Shown here in pieces: positions 32,215-45,120 of a DNA stretch of 64,000 bases (positions within the stretch are counted from its first letter, which is position 1; each line of letters opens with the position of its first letter). Source of the stretch: Protea cynaroides (Eukaryota > Streptophyta > Magnoliopsida > Proteales > Proteaceae); NCBI GenBank assembly GCA_028583415.1, contig CM053266.1, positions 41,411,758 through 41,475,757 on the forward strand, read 5' to 3'. Under the pieces are notes generated by a model, which made no database searches, had not been told where the DNA came from, and was given only the letters and a program-made list of their open reading frames with translations. Both the position numbers and the translations under genes were made by a program.

Positions 32215-33870
32215 ATGGGCACAAAAGAAAATCTAGTCAACCATAGTATTATAATTAGTAAGGGATTGTTATTAGCGTATAATATTAATATTTTCTTCTC
32301 CATTGTTAATTGCTTACTTATAGGTTACTACTGATTTAAAATTGAAGGCCTTAATTAGCAGTGAAGTAAGCGTGAAGGGAGTGGTGGGGAACCCACTAAA
32401 CCACTGGATCGATTACTTATAAGAGACCACTACTCACTTTAGACATATTTATAATATATAGGAGATGGTTTTTATGTACAAATGGTGTATGTGTACTGTC
32501 AGAATATTAGTTCTTCAATATTTAATTGATCGAGGAAGAGTGGATTAATTAAGATTATATTTCTTCATCCGAAGATTAAAAATGTGATTATGTACTTACA
32601 TGACTATATATGAAACTTTTTGCCTTGTTTATAATTATAATAATTTTGCATTAGTCAATAATTAATGCATCAATTACTGATCAAATAAAAAAAAATTTGT
32701 GGTAAAAAGGCCAATATGAATTAGTCTTAAATTTCTCCTCTGGCTTTTGTTCATTCTTATACTGAATTTTACCTAAAAAGTAATAAAAAAAAAATGATCC
32801 ACTCTTTATGCATGAGTCGTGTCCATACACAATTGGATATCAGGACGCTTTATTCAGTTGGTGGGGTGTAGAAATTTTTTTTATCAGTTTTACTCTATGT
32901 TGTACTACCATAATACGGGAAAGAAAAAAAAAGCCTCAAACTAAAAACCTACCTTACAATTCATGTTTCACCAAACAAGATCAACCATTGGACCAAATGA
33001 ATAATATACTCATGCATAAAATCTTTTTCCAAAGTTTCAGTCCAACAATTAGAACTTCAATGGCTATAGGAATGATGGAAGCTAGGAGGTAGTGTCAATG
33101 TCACATTCTTTCCAGCCTAATTTGTTTTTATCACTTTAGGGTGGGGTTCGGACTTTCCTCCTTTGTGCTTCTTAAGAATTTTGCCTAAACATCAAAAAAG
33201 GGGAGGGGAGTGAGTTTTTTTGATTGAAAGTTAATCTTAAAAATAGAAAAATAAAAATGGAAAGAAAATTTTATAAAACCTAAAAAACAAACACTAACAA
33301 CAAAACTGTTCGAATTTAATTATTAAATATCAATTTACTTTGTAATAAAATCCAAAAAACAAGTAAAAATAAATAAAAAATACATAAAAAGTATAAAGGA
33401 AATGTTTTTCTAATATACTCATCCTAAAAAGGTACAAACGACCCTCCATCTTATTTGAAGATTCCATAGTATTCCTTCCATCCATCCCATTAGGAATCAT
33501 AAAAAAACTCTCGTTTCCATGCTTTACTCCACCTGAGAACCCTCCCTTTTTTATAATTACTAAATGGAGCAGGATTTTCAGCAGCAAGGTTAAAGTAATA
33601 TCCAGTATTCTATATGGTATTGCCTGATGCCGAAACTGATCGGATACGGATATAGATCAGTGGTACAGTCAATAGGGTATGGGGATCATGTATCGAAATT
33701 GATACATAAGAATGGGGTGATACAACGGATCTGATATTGAGTACTAAATCCTTGCTCGAAAGGATCCATGAATCTGGTGTGTTTCACCTATGGGGAACCC
33801 CTCTATCTGTCTGTCTCCCATGGCGAATAACAGCTGATGTAACTCAGGATGAGCAGCTTACCATTACTCT

Positions 33871-34062
33871 CAAGGTTCTAAATCCAAGTATCAACAGTGT
33901 ATCAGTTATATCTAAAATCGATAGATTAGTGTACAAATCCAATAAGAAATCAACACGGGTCTGATTCTTTATAAAATAATATTCAAACAGACTGAGATCG
34001 GAGATTGACCATACCAAAATCAATAAGAATCGACTGATCAAATACCAGTACCTTAAACCATG
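33871..34062. mobile_element. MITE, hAT-like (8 bp target duplication)
   Basis: The left end is CAAGGTTCTAAATCCA and the right end is the inverted TACCTTAAACCATG; the outer 8-10 bases pair. The flanks ATTACTCT (33863-33870) and ATTTCTCT (34063-34070) differ at one base, fitting an 8 bp duplication as hAT elements make. The interior is rich in ATCGAT/GTATC-like words and non-coding. Confidence 0.5.
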
Positions 34063-35087
34063 ATTTCTCTTACTACCATTAAATCTAAGTAATTAATTGA
34101 GAGGTCTCAAAATTCAAACTTTCCAACTTCAACAAATAAACAGCAGACGACTCTCCAGGTCTCAGTAGTCCGTACTCCTGACAAAATAATGTATTTAGAT
34201 TCTTTTCTAGATCCTGTGTTCCTCTATATATATATATTATATAATATGATCTCACTTTGGCCAGAATTATTGTATATAAAGAACCCATCTACTGCAACAT
34301 TTTCCACAAATGGATTGCTTTATAATATAGATCTCATCTGGCCCAAAAACAGCATGGACAGGTTCCATCTATATATGATTCCATTCTCATCAACTGTAAC
34401 ATTTTCCACAAATCACTTTCTTTCGCTTTCTGGGTCAAAAGAGAAGAAGAATATGTCACTCTTAATTTCCCTTTTCTAACTCCCAACAGCCAAACTATCA
34501 CGACAAACGGGAACATCAAATCAAACTCAACAAAATTAACTATAAATGATGATTAATTAGTAACCAATATTGATCCTTGGGTCAGTATCTGATTACTTAA
34601 TAGAAACTCTGGTGTGTATAATATCTTTATTAATTCATGGGCAGTCATATATTGGTATTGTGCAACAGGTTAAAGTGCTACAGGGTGTGTAGCATCCCAT
34701 GTCAGTCATGGTTGAGGAATGAGAATTGGATCCCCGAATTCTGGCAGAATCGGATCCCAATTCTGTGGATCGGATTCCTGATTATGACTTATCATCAATT
34801 CACAAAATGGAACGGATTGGATCAGTAAGGGGCTACTTTATCCCTAGTTACCTCATAGACATGTTCGATCCTTTTTTAATTTAGGAGAGATAATGGATTC
34901 AGTTCATGGTATCAGAACAGATATCAGTATCAGATACGGATATCAATCAATATCAATCAAGTATCGATAATATGCTAATGTAACGTAAAATTTGACATTC
35001 CTCAATTCAATCATTGGGTTGGATTTGATCAGTTGCATGTCAAGTGACAAAAATTGGGTATCAGAACTGACTTCTTCTTCTCCTTTT

Positions 35088-35111
35088 ATATATATATATA
35101 TATATATATAT
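35088..35111. repeat. (TA)n microsatellite
   Basis: A TA run of about twelve units. Confidence 0.95.
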
Positions 35112-35673
35112 GTATTCTCATTACATTTACAGTTTGTGATATATGTTGCTACGTTATAAGGGAAGGATGAAACTTCCATCCACCAATAAGTCAGGCTAGT
35201 AAAATTGTAGTAATATGAAAGAACTAATCATTGACCACATCTTTACCAAAAAAAAAAAAAATTTCATTGACCATATCAATAATATTAAAGACGTACAACT
35301 TCCCGTATTTATTACTTGGGTGTCACCCAGTAAATCTGGTCTTCCCACCGTACACATCTGTCGTTAATAGCCATTGGGGAATTAGCATGTTAGTGGTCCC
35401 CACATTCTTCAAATTCCCAAGCCCACCCCACCTTCCCACCATCTCGTACAGGTGATTTCCGGGGAAGGGTCTCTCTCTCTCTCTCTCGCAGTGATGCGGA
35501 CACAGTGTAGAGAGAGACAGTGGGTGACTGTTGCATGCTTACTCTAGTATTGTCCTCTCTGCCGAGTGTCTCAAGAAGTCTGAGAAAAGTTCAATACGAA
35601 AAAAGAAGGAAAGAGAAACAACGTATGGACCATTGACTCATGACTTTCAGGCCAGCATTGGCAATGTATACTT

Positions 35674-36190
35674 GGAACTGAGGGAGGTTTATGCAACTTA
35701 TGCGTAAAGCAGTTCAAAAGTTTTCTTGCTTTAAATGGGTTATCGCATGCTGTTTCATCCCCACTGGTTTCTTCATCAGATTCATTCTCTTGTAATATCC
35801 CTGTTATTTCATGGGTACTTCTTGCGTTTTGCTTGGTTCTCATATCTAGACTCAAAAAGTCAGCATTGGATCTTGCTTCAAAGGGTTAGTTAATGCATGC
35901 TGCTCTCCCGCCCATTGGTTTTCTTGACCACATTTTTCTCCTGATATCTCCTGTTCATGTGTTTCCTTGGCTCCAATCTCTAGATTCAACAGTTCAATAG
36001 TTGGAACTGAGGGAGGCTTATGCAGTCTTGGCATAAAATAGTTCAAAGGCGATTTTGTTTTAATGGGCTATTGCATGCTGCTCCCTCCCATTGGTTTCTT
36101 GACCATATTTTCCTTATATTACCTGTTTATGTTCATGGGTACTTCATGTGTTTTGCTTTGCCCTCATTTCTAGACTCTAATGTCTGACGA
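35674..36190. repeat. Triplicated degenerate unit upstream of the second MATE gene
   Basis: The core GCATGCTG, followed 12-16 bp later by an ACTGGTTTCTT/ATTGGTTTTCTTGACC block, occurs at 35745, 35895 and 36073. The first and third units also share GGAACTGAGGGAGG-TTATGCA at 35674 and 36003, and ATGGGTACTTC with GTTTTGCTT further on. The repeat ends about 140 bp before the ATG, so it lies in the promoter or leader of that gene. Confidence 0.75.
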
Positions 36191-36333
36191 CAGCCTTCTT
36201 GTTTTTTCTTTGTTTTGATAGATTGTGAATGAACTATTGCAGGGTGTAGCCCTTGATTTGTTTGAAGCATTGCATGTTAAGTGTCTTCAATTCACGTTGA
36301 GGGGTACATTAATTTGATTTTGAGTGTCCATTA

Positions 36334-39300
36334 ATGGCGGAAGTTCAAGTTCCAACTGTCATCGAAGAGGTTCCACCTGTCTCCAACGCAGAGGATGTCC
36401 TAGTTTGTTCCGATGAGGCTCCAATCAGCACTGAGGAGACCACTCTTTCAGGAAAGAAGAGAAAGATACCCTTTTTAGTTATCTTCAAGGATGCAAGGTG
36501 ATCATTTTCACTTTGACATCGAAGTGTTTAATCTGTTCAACATAAAATGCTTTTCTTTCTGGGTTCATTTCTGTAGTTCTTCATGCTGAATTTGGACTTC
36601 TGGAGTTGCTTTTTTGTAACTGAAAAAGAAAGAAACAAAAGCTTTCACCAAAGCTAAAAATACAGTGTTCTGAAGTTCCAGATTTTGTATGACTCCCTCC
36701 CTGAAATAACCCAAAAAAAAAAAAGTTTTGCTCTCTGAACAATAGCTTTTAACAGTGCTAACGTGGGATTCTGCAATTTTCATGGCCAGCCGTGTCTTCA
36801 AGAAGGATGAGCTGGGCATGGAGATATTAAGGATTGCATTTCCTGCAGCACTGGCTCTAACAGCTGACCCCATTGCATCTCTGATCGATACTGCATTCGT
36901 TGGAAGAATAGGTACGTCCTCTTCATTGCCTAATCAATTGAACTTGTCACTGTGACTCCCAGTGTTTCTTGATTATAGTAAAATTAAGGGGAAATTACCA
37001 GATTACCCAAATATGGGTTTTGGTTTACCAAATTACCTCCTTATTTTTTATTTAACCAGATTACCCAAAATAAGATTTGTATTACAGAAATGACGTTTGG
37101 GTTGGTGATTGGGTAAACCAAAATCTATTATGTTATGGGACTTTCCTTTAATGGTTTCCTTCAAAGATAATGAAGTTTGTGTTTCTATCTGCAATATATA
37201 GGTCCTGTGCAGCTTGCTGCTGTGGGAGTCTCTATTGCTGTTTTTAATCAAGTTTCAAGAGTAACAATATTTCCACTTGTTAGCATCACAACCTCTTTTG
37301 TTGCGGAGGAAGAAACTGTAGGAAGAGTGCTTGCTGATGAACAAGAATCTGAAAAGTTAGAAAAGGGGTTGGAAACATGCAAAGACATGAAGGAGTTTAT
37401 TCCAGAATGTGGTATGTTTCCACTATTCATTTTAACTTCTTTCTACTGTGGGATTAAATTATCATGGACTAGGAAAATATATTGCATTAAGGTCCAACAA
37501 AATGAGGTTTCTTTCTTTTCTTCCAATTTAATTCTTGTTCTTCTTTTATTGGAAAATAGCAGTCTAGATAATTCAATCTCTTCAGAAAATAACTCATTTG
37601 AGTCCTATCTCTATTTCAGGTACTGAAAAAACCACAGATCAGCCATCTTCTAATACTGTTGGAAAGTCAAAAATGTCCAAATCTAAACATGAAAAGAAGC
37701 ATATTCCATCAGCATCATCAGCATTGGTTATTGGAGGGATACTTGGTCTTCTCCAAACTATATTTCTAATTTTCGCATCAAAACTAATTTTGGTATTCAT
37801 GGGTGTGAAAAAGGTTAGTGTTTTCAGTAGGAGTATTGAGGGTCTTGAATTCACTGGATTTCCTTTTTCCTTCATTGCATGATTGACTCTTTTATTTCAT
37901 ATAAAAAAAATTCAATACATGATTTATTTAATGATAAACAGGACTCCCCTATGATGACCCCAGCTCTACGGTACTTGACATTAAGGTCACTTGGTTCTCC
38001 TGCTGTTCTTCTTTCTTTGGCCATGCAAGGGATTTTTCGAGGATTTAAGGACACCAAAACTCCTTTAATTGCGACTGGTAAGCAGAAGTCTTTGTTTTTT
38101 GTTCCTTCTCAGTATATGCATGTTTATGCATACTTGCCCCAATATTATTCTTTTCACCTCTATTACTCAGGAAATCTACACACTACATCTAATTCATATT
38201 TTTTGATTTTATTTGATTCAGTGGCAGGGGATCTAGCAAATATAATTTTAGACCCCATACTGATGTTTGTTTGCCGTTTGGGTGTCAGTGGTGCAGCACT
38301 TGCCCATGTCATTTCTCAGTAAGTCATATCTGTTTGCAATTCAAATATTGATGATTTAATATTCTCAGACATCTTCTCTGGTGTTTCTCACATAGATTTT
38401 TTGTATTTTTATCATTTAGGTACTTCATTGCTGTACTATTGTTGTGGAGATTAATGAAACACATTGATCTCTTACCTCCAAGTTTCAAAGACCTACAATT
38501 GAGTCGGTTTCTTAAAAATGGTAGGAGCCTTTTTTATGTTACTGAACTACCTACAAGTTCCTCTTTGTTCATATCCTTTGCACTCGAAGTTTTCTTAGTT
38601 CTATTATCATGTTTGAGCTTTCACACTTTCATGTGGTAGTTTTCAAAATCCACATTCATGGATTCCTTTTTTTATATGTAAGAACTAGAGAAAATTGAAT
38701 GGATTATTATTTGTAAGATGGAGCAGTTCCCTTAGCAGATTGGAAGTTTGATCCTAAAGGATTACCTCATTTACAAGCTGAAAATATAGAAAACAGATCA
38801 TTGCTCTCAAGTTAAGAGATTCTGTTAATGACAACAATGTACAAATTCAGTTCAAAATTGTTGAAAAGAGGATCTCATAATTCTGCAATGTTGTTCGGAA
38901 TGCCAAATTTCGAGACTGCTCTATCAAGTGCTTTTTTTGAGTGGCATAAAATCTTCTTCCTGTTTCTGATTCCAATGACTACCTCTATTTCCACAAGAAC
39001 AATTCAGTTTTTCAGATACAGAGTACTTTTAATGCACCAGTCTGATCTTGTTTTTTATACTTGGATCCAGGTTCTCTGCTCCTTGTGAGGGTCATTGCTG
39101 TAACATTCTGTGTTACCCTGGCAGCATCAATGGCTGCACGGCAGGGTTCAATTCCAATGGCTGCATTTCAGATCTGCCTGCAGGTCTGGTTGACAACATC
39201 TCTTCTTGCTGATGGGTTGGCTGTTGCTGGACAGGTAAGATACCCACTACTCTACTTGATGGTAATGCAATTTTCTAATGAAGTGGTGCTTGTAGCATGC

Positions 39301-40800
39301 CTAAGTTGTTAAGAAGCCTCAATTAAAGAAAACTACCATAGTAACAGCTTGAATTACGATGATCCATTCCTTGGTGACAAATGAAAAAAAGTAATAATAA
39401 TAATATTTGATACTTGATTTCTCTTAGGTGTGGATGCAGCCATTTTGGATCACAAACTTTGTTCAATATGCTCTGTTACAGTGTTTAGAAAATGTCTGGC
39501 CTCAAGTTACTACAGACTTTTCTCACAAAAACAGTTTGTAGACATAATCAATCATTGTTTCTTAGACTTGGAGGGTTTCCATTCTGAGCTTGTTTACCCA
39601 AAAAGCTGTTATTTCAATTACCAATTCATTTAGTCTTACTTTTCTTAGTTTCATATCCCATTCTGTAAACTAAAGTTCTAATGCTCTTTCAGGCAATACT
39701 TGCAAGTGCATTTGCTGAAAAGGATTATGAAAAGGCAAAAGCCACTGCAGCCCGGGTATTGCAGGTAAATCATTTGTCAACAGAAGAATAAAATCTATCC
39801 TTTTTTTTCTCTTACATTTCATGATTTCCTCTGAAACTTGTGGTTGGAACAATTTTGCAGATGAGTTTGGTACTGGGATTGGGGCTTTCCATCTTTATTG
39901 GACTTGGCTTGATGTTTGGAGCCGGAATATTTACAAGGGACATTAATGTTATTCACCTCATACATATAGGCCTCCCGGTATCTCCTTCTACCTATGACCA
40001 AAAAACAGAAGATTATTTTTATTTTATTTTTTTAAATTGAAATACAAATAACTTTGAATTTCTCTTCTTTTATCCACCAGTTTGTCGCAGCTTCTCAGCC
40101 TCTCAATTCCCTAGCGTTTGTCTATGATGGCGTCAACTTTGGAGCATCTGATTTTGCTTATACTGGATACTCCATGGTAAGTATGTTAAGAGAAAGTGCG
40201 ACTGCATACCATCAGTGTTCTAAGAAAACCAGGTAGGAGTAGGTCAGTCAGACCATTAGAATAACTAATGGCCATTGTCAGGTGGTTCAGTTGGAGATCA
40301 GAAACATCCCTAGTTCATAAATAATTGAAAATTTGGCAGATCGTCTGAATAACTGGATTATATATTGTATAAGCTTACATGTTTATATTAGCATATTAAG
40401 TACACATGTTCATGAAATCCGGGCTTGCTAGTCAGTTATGGAAATTCTGTAATCTATACAATTTAGGGGGAAGCATTAGAATTTAGAACTACATAAACTT
40501 ATTTTTAATTCTGTTCTGATAAAATGTTCCACTCTTCCTTCTTCAGGTTGTAGTAGCTGTAGTGAGCATTATATGCTTATTCTTTCTATCTTCTAGTAAT
40601 GGTTTTGTTGGAATTTGGACTGCTCTGACCATCTATATGAGTCTGCGAGCATTAGCCGGCTTTTGGAGGTAATTCCATCTTCAGTTTTCAGTAGTATATG
40701 ATTCATTTTCTCTCCCCCTTGTTTTGACCTTTATTTCAACTTCTTCAATATTTGCAGGATGGGAACTGGAACTGGACCTTGGAAATTCTTAAGGAGCTAG
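36334..40800 (+). CDS. DTX42: MATE citrate transporter, copy 2 (13 exons, compact)
   Basis: Tandem sister of the gene at 6212-24597, same orientation and clade (FRD3/AtMATE, citrate efflux at the plasma membrane). My exons: 36334-36497, 36790-36911, 37202-37411, 37620-37813, 37942-38077, 38222-38318, 38420-38520, 39071-39234, 39693-39764, 39861-39977, 40081-40176, 40547-40668, 40758-40800. The sum is 1638 nt: 545 codons plus TAG, no internal stop. Exons 2-12 match copy 1 exactly in length. The amino end is longer (about 54 residues before the first splice, against 26), acidic and then basic (GKKRKIPFLVIFKD). Conserved parts: ADPIASLIDTAFVGRIG (~79-95), the TM2-TM3 cytosolic loop, LAMQGIFRGFKDTKTPL, DGVNFGASDFAY, and the terminal GTGTGPWKFLRS. 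All introns are GT-AG and short. A possible untranslated first exon is suggested by the acceptor TATTGCAG at 36235-36242. Confidence 0.93.
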
Positions 40801-42932
40801 TTGTAGACTCTTTTAATGAATAAGGCATATTTTTTCCTTAGGTTTTTATATGCAGATATACAATATGGATATAGAGTTTTCCCTCTTCTTTTCCGCTAGA
40901 GGGACAGGTTTCTGAGTCTCTACTGTGTTTTCATTTGTTATTGCTGTAGCTCTGAGACTATAAGACTATTTCAGTTCATTGTTAACTTTTTTGCTTTATA
41001 CACATCTAGAGGAGATTACTTTCAATACTGCAGCCTTTGAAAATTAGACATTTGATCATTCAAATCCATTATTATAAATAAGCAAAAGGTTTCATGTACA
41101 GCCATGCACATACATGGTCATATCTTCAGCAGTTGGATGGAACAGAAAAGCTGAATGTATCCCAAATTATATACGACTTGAAATCTTTGGTGATTGTCCA
41201 GTAGAGGGGAACCATGTGGCCAATCTTTGTCCTAGAGTTGGGTATCCACACTTAAGTTGATTCCTGTCCCATGATGCAACTTTACTTGTCAATCCATATT
41301 AAATGATGTCAGGAGGGCATTCATTTGGGTTCGGATCCCTCTTTTGCAGTTGGAAGGACTAAAGTCGTGATTCAACAATTAGAATTCATTCGATGCACAT
41401 ATACCAATACATCAGTATATACACTAGATAAACAGAGACATGACAACAGGAGAAGATTGTTTTCCCATGGAAAATCATAATCCTAAATATTCTTAGAAGG
41501 GCATTCAATATTCATAATCCCTGGAGAAAGGAAGGGTGATGGGAAAAAATCTCATGTGCATGAATCCCTTCTCGTTAAAGTAAAGGCAAATTTCCCTGGT
41601 GATTACACCAGGTGAGGGTGTCTGTATTCTGGACACCATTACTCTATGTGGAAGAGTCAAATGACAAATCTGACCATTGGATGCCTGTGAGATGGTCTAC
41701 ATAAATTACGTGTCAAATTTTAGACATAAATTCAATAATTTACCTCATTATATTGACGTGCATTCTCTTGTATGTTCATGCACACCTTCTAGAACTCCGA
41801 TCAGTATCGGATGTCTTCTGATTTTTCTCTGTTTATGTTTTGCCACATGGGGAATTTTTGGCTGACACTTGACTTATGAATAAAGAACTTGATTTTATCA
41901 TCAATCAAATTTAAGCCTAATCCAATCTACAATGTGACAGAAGTTGGCACCTAACTAAGCCTTGGTTATTGGACCAACTGACTAAAATACATTCTCCACT
42001 AAAAAAATAAAATAAATAAACATATCAGCCAACAGTTCAAAGCAAAGAACAAACCTACACATGCACCAACAGAATATGATCTTTCAAAACCCTAACGAAG
42101 AAAAAGACCTATCTAAAATGAAAATGCATACCATGTGAAGAGAACAAACATTTAATCATCAACACAGCCACTTTGAGCCATACGTCTATGACCTACCCAT
42201 TTCGAGCCAACTTCAAATTGAACTTTGAAGAGGGACCATGTCATATTTGGTAGAGGAAAGGCCATGTCCTCTCCCCACAAAGCAACCATCTCTTCAAAGC
42301 TGGTAAACAAATCTGAAAAGCTTTAAGAGAATATGCAACAACCATTGCCATCTAAACTAAAAGGGAAAAAAAGGAATCGAGAGGGTCATGAAGGTTGTGG
42401 CTTTTGTGGGTTCCATGGTGCCCATACATGACTCATTTAACACCTTTACAACCCATATTGTTCCCTCCCTAAAACTCATTCCCATCAACCCCATCCTTTA
42501 CCCACCACATCTATGCAGTTTGGCCACCAAAACCCTAAAATGACTACCAGGGCTGAGGAAGCCCAAGATATATGTATTTGCGCCTTTCTAATCAGGAGCC
42601 AGCCTACCAAAAGAAAAAGAAACAAACAAACAGGTCATGGAATCGGCATTCGTTTTGTTGGGGATTGTGATGACATAAGTTTTTCTCCAACTACTCTTTC
42701 GGATGAAAGAAAGAATTTGATAGAAAATGAGGTGTTCTTAATTGATAACCATTTTCACTTTGTGATCATGTCCATCCAAGCCAATAGATGGTAAGCCACC
42801 TAGATAAGGTCTAGGACGTATAAACGTTGTCACTCACTTGGAGAGATGCTAATGACTTGTAAATCAAATGGATTAGGCTTTTGATCTCTTCGGAGAATGA
42901 ATAATGTCATGTTACAATTTGGGAAAGTATTT

Positions 42933-43089
42933 GAGAGCAAGCCATGGTGTGACGGTTAGGTTGTCATATTACAACCTGGTGGTCACGGAAACAGTCTCTC
43001 TACGTTGTGGGGGTAAGATTGCGTATACTTTGCCCTCCCCAGACCCTGCAATAGCAAGAGTCTTGTGCTGAGACACCCTTTTTTTTTTA
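42933..43089 (+). mobile_element. Au-like SINE
   Basis: About 155 bp follow the plant Au SINE layout: a degenerate A box around GGTGTGACGGTTAGGTTG, then ACAACCTGGTGGTCACGG (B-box region, with the GTTCGAGTC part deleted), GAAACAGTCTCT, GGGGGTAAGATTGCGTA, CCCTCCCCAGACCCTGCAATAGC, GAGTCTTGTGC, and a terminal T run. The element is old, and I could not define target duplications. Confidence 0.8.
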
Positions 43090-44947
43090 ATTAGATATCC
43101 AAATTGCCCAGTCCAAATATTGGTCTCCCTTAGGCAATTAAAACCCCAGACTTGGTTTTGTAAGCCTAGAAACTAACCCCAAATTGACTTCAAAGAAGTA
43201 AAGCCGAGAGATAGTAAAATAAGATGAATGCCAATTAGATTGGATAAAATATGGTTCAATGAATCATGAACCTGCGTGGGTCTAGATTGTTAGACAGGAA
43301 ATGAAAAATCTGACGTTTGGATAAAAAAATTCTCAAATAACATTTTTTATGAGTTAAAGCCTAAAGCCATTATTTGTACGAACCTTCAACTTAGGCTAAG
43401 GACCAGATATGGTTTTATCCCTTAAGCTCAAGTCCTAGTGAAAAGAAATTGAAAGTGACTCATTGGAAATTGGAATCTCACTAGGAAAGTGACTCATTGG
43501 AGTCGCGCTTGATTCAATACACATATTAGGGATGAGACCACATCATGCAACGTAAGACTATGGTGGAGCTGTGTGAATAGTGAGTTCATCTAGAGTATTA
43601 AAAATGGAAAAAAAAAAAAAAGTTTAAACAATGGATGATGGGTGCATGTTCATCCTATCTCAAGAGAGGGTGGTCTTCCATGTTAAACATGAACAGAGAA
43701 GATAGATTAGGGAATTCACCAAATAAAAAATTAGGTTAATGTCTAGATCTTTCAATTGTTTAATTGTTTAATCAGTACTGTCATTAATGTTATTCAACTA
43801 TGGCCAAATTTCAATTAAACATAAAAATAGACGTTCACTTAGAAAAGTGAATAATATTCTCTTTTGATACCTTAGTGGAAAGTATCCTTATTCTTCCTTC
43901 CCACTCCCTTTCTCTCAGCTATGATGATTGAACTCTTGATGCTGTACCGACTTTTGCCTGTATCTTGGTACTTGACCTGAATAAAAGATTCACCCCTTAG
44001 CTTTTCTTAAATCTGTTGCTCATCAATGTCAAGTCACAAGTTGACGCTCTCCTTAAAAGTGACTCATAGCACCCAGAGCCTATTCAAATGGAAAATGGGG
44101 TTTTCTTAGTGTCAATGGCTCATTTAATAGTTAAGAAACAATGGAGGTCACTCAGATGTTTACGCTGGAGGCTGGAGCAACAACCGAGTGTGGTATCTCA
44201 TAACATGATTTTAATTTTTAGGTGCCTTGTTACTTACATAAGTTCGATAATCCTGACCTCATTTTTCATTAATGCATTAAGGATCAAGAACCCAATTACC
44301 GTATTGCTCCCCTCTCTGAAAACAGAGACATTTTGGTTGAAATCAAAGTGAATCCAAATAACCTAAAGTGAAGCAAAATCAATAAAGTGTGTACATCAAA
44401 ATTTAATTCTCTATATAATAGAATATTCTATTGGAATTTAATCTGGTGTCAACGATCGTGGTGTCCATTAGATCGTGTAAAACCCCTCACCAAATACCAA
44501 AACAGCCCTTCGTATATTGTGATTTCAGTGATGACTAAATGAATGTGCACCAAAAGGAATTCAGTATCAAAAGAGTTGGAAAGATCCATAATACTCTCTT
44601 CATCTAATGTAATGTAAAGATTTATTACTCTCCTTGGTTCAGTAATATTTTACCCAAGATCCAACTATTTTTTTTTGTCTCACGAAACGAATCCTACTCC
44701 TTTCCCCACATGGATGGTGATGGGATCTTGGGAAGGGTAACCATGTGGGGGAAGAAGATCCGTAGTCTAACCAAACACCCAAGAGAAACAAGCTTAAGGA
44801 CCCAGCAAGAAGAGAAACAAAGAGAGAGAGAGAGAGGGGTGGGTACCCAATCGAAACAGTTACTTGGCCATGTAATTTAGATGCAGCTGGGATCACAAGA
44901 TATGGACAACATCAAGATTAGCATGCCTGCAACCCACCGGGAACAAA

Positions 44948-45120
44948 AGGATTCAAATCCTCTCATGCCCCGCATGCTGGCATGAAGAATTCTAATGACT
45001 GTCATCCACTATACGCATATTTCAATACATTGATATATATACATACATTGATATATATACATACAGTAAACTATAACCACTAGATTTCCTCATGCTCATG
45101 CTAGCATGAGAAGATTTATT
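44948..45120. mobile_element. Possible small inverted-repeat element
   Basis: AGGATTCAAATCCTCTCATGC at the left can pair with GCATGAGAAGATTTATT at the right. Inside are GCATGC/GCATGAG pairs and two tandem copies of an 18 bp ATACATTGATATATATAC unit. No target duplication is clear. Confidence 0.4.

Larger units (their letters stand above)
24598..36333. other. 11.7 kb intergenic region between the tandem MATE genes
   Basis: No protein-coding gene is recognisable. The region holds local tandem duplications (26.8 and 29.8-30.0 kb), a foldback MITE (28.8 kb), another MITE (33.9 kb), several (GA)n/(TA)n/(AAT)n microsatellites, and AT-rich sequence. Open frames here are short and mostly follow low-complexity sequence. 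The last 0.9 kb carries a degenerate repeat and probably the promoter of the second MATE gene. Confidence 0.6.

Noticed and set aside
36980..37135. Possible small MITE in intron 2 of MATE copy 2
   Set aside because: GGTTTACC/GGTAAACC words occur in both orientations, but no clear ends or target duplication could be defined.
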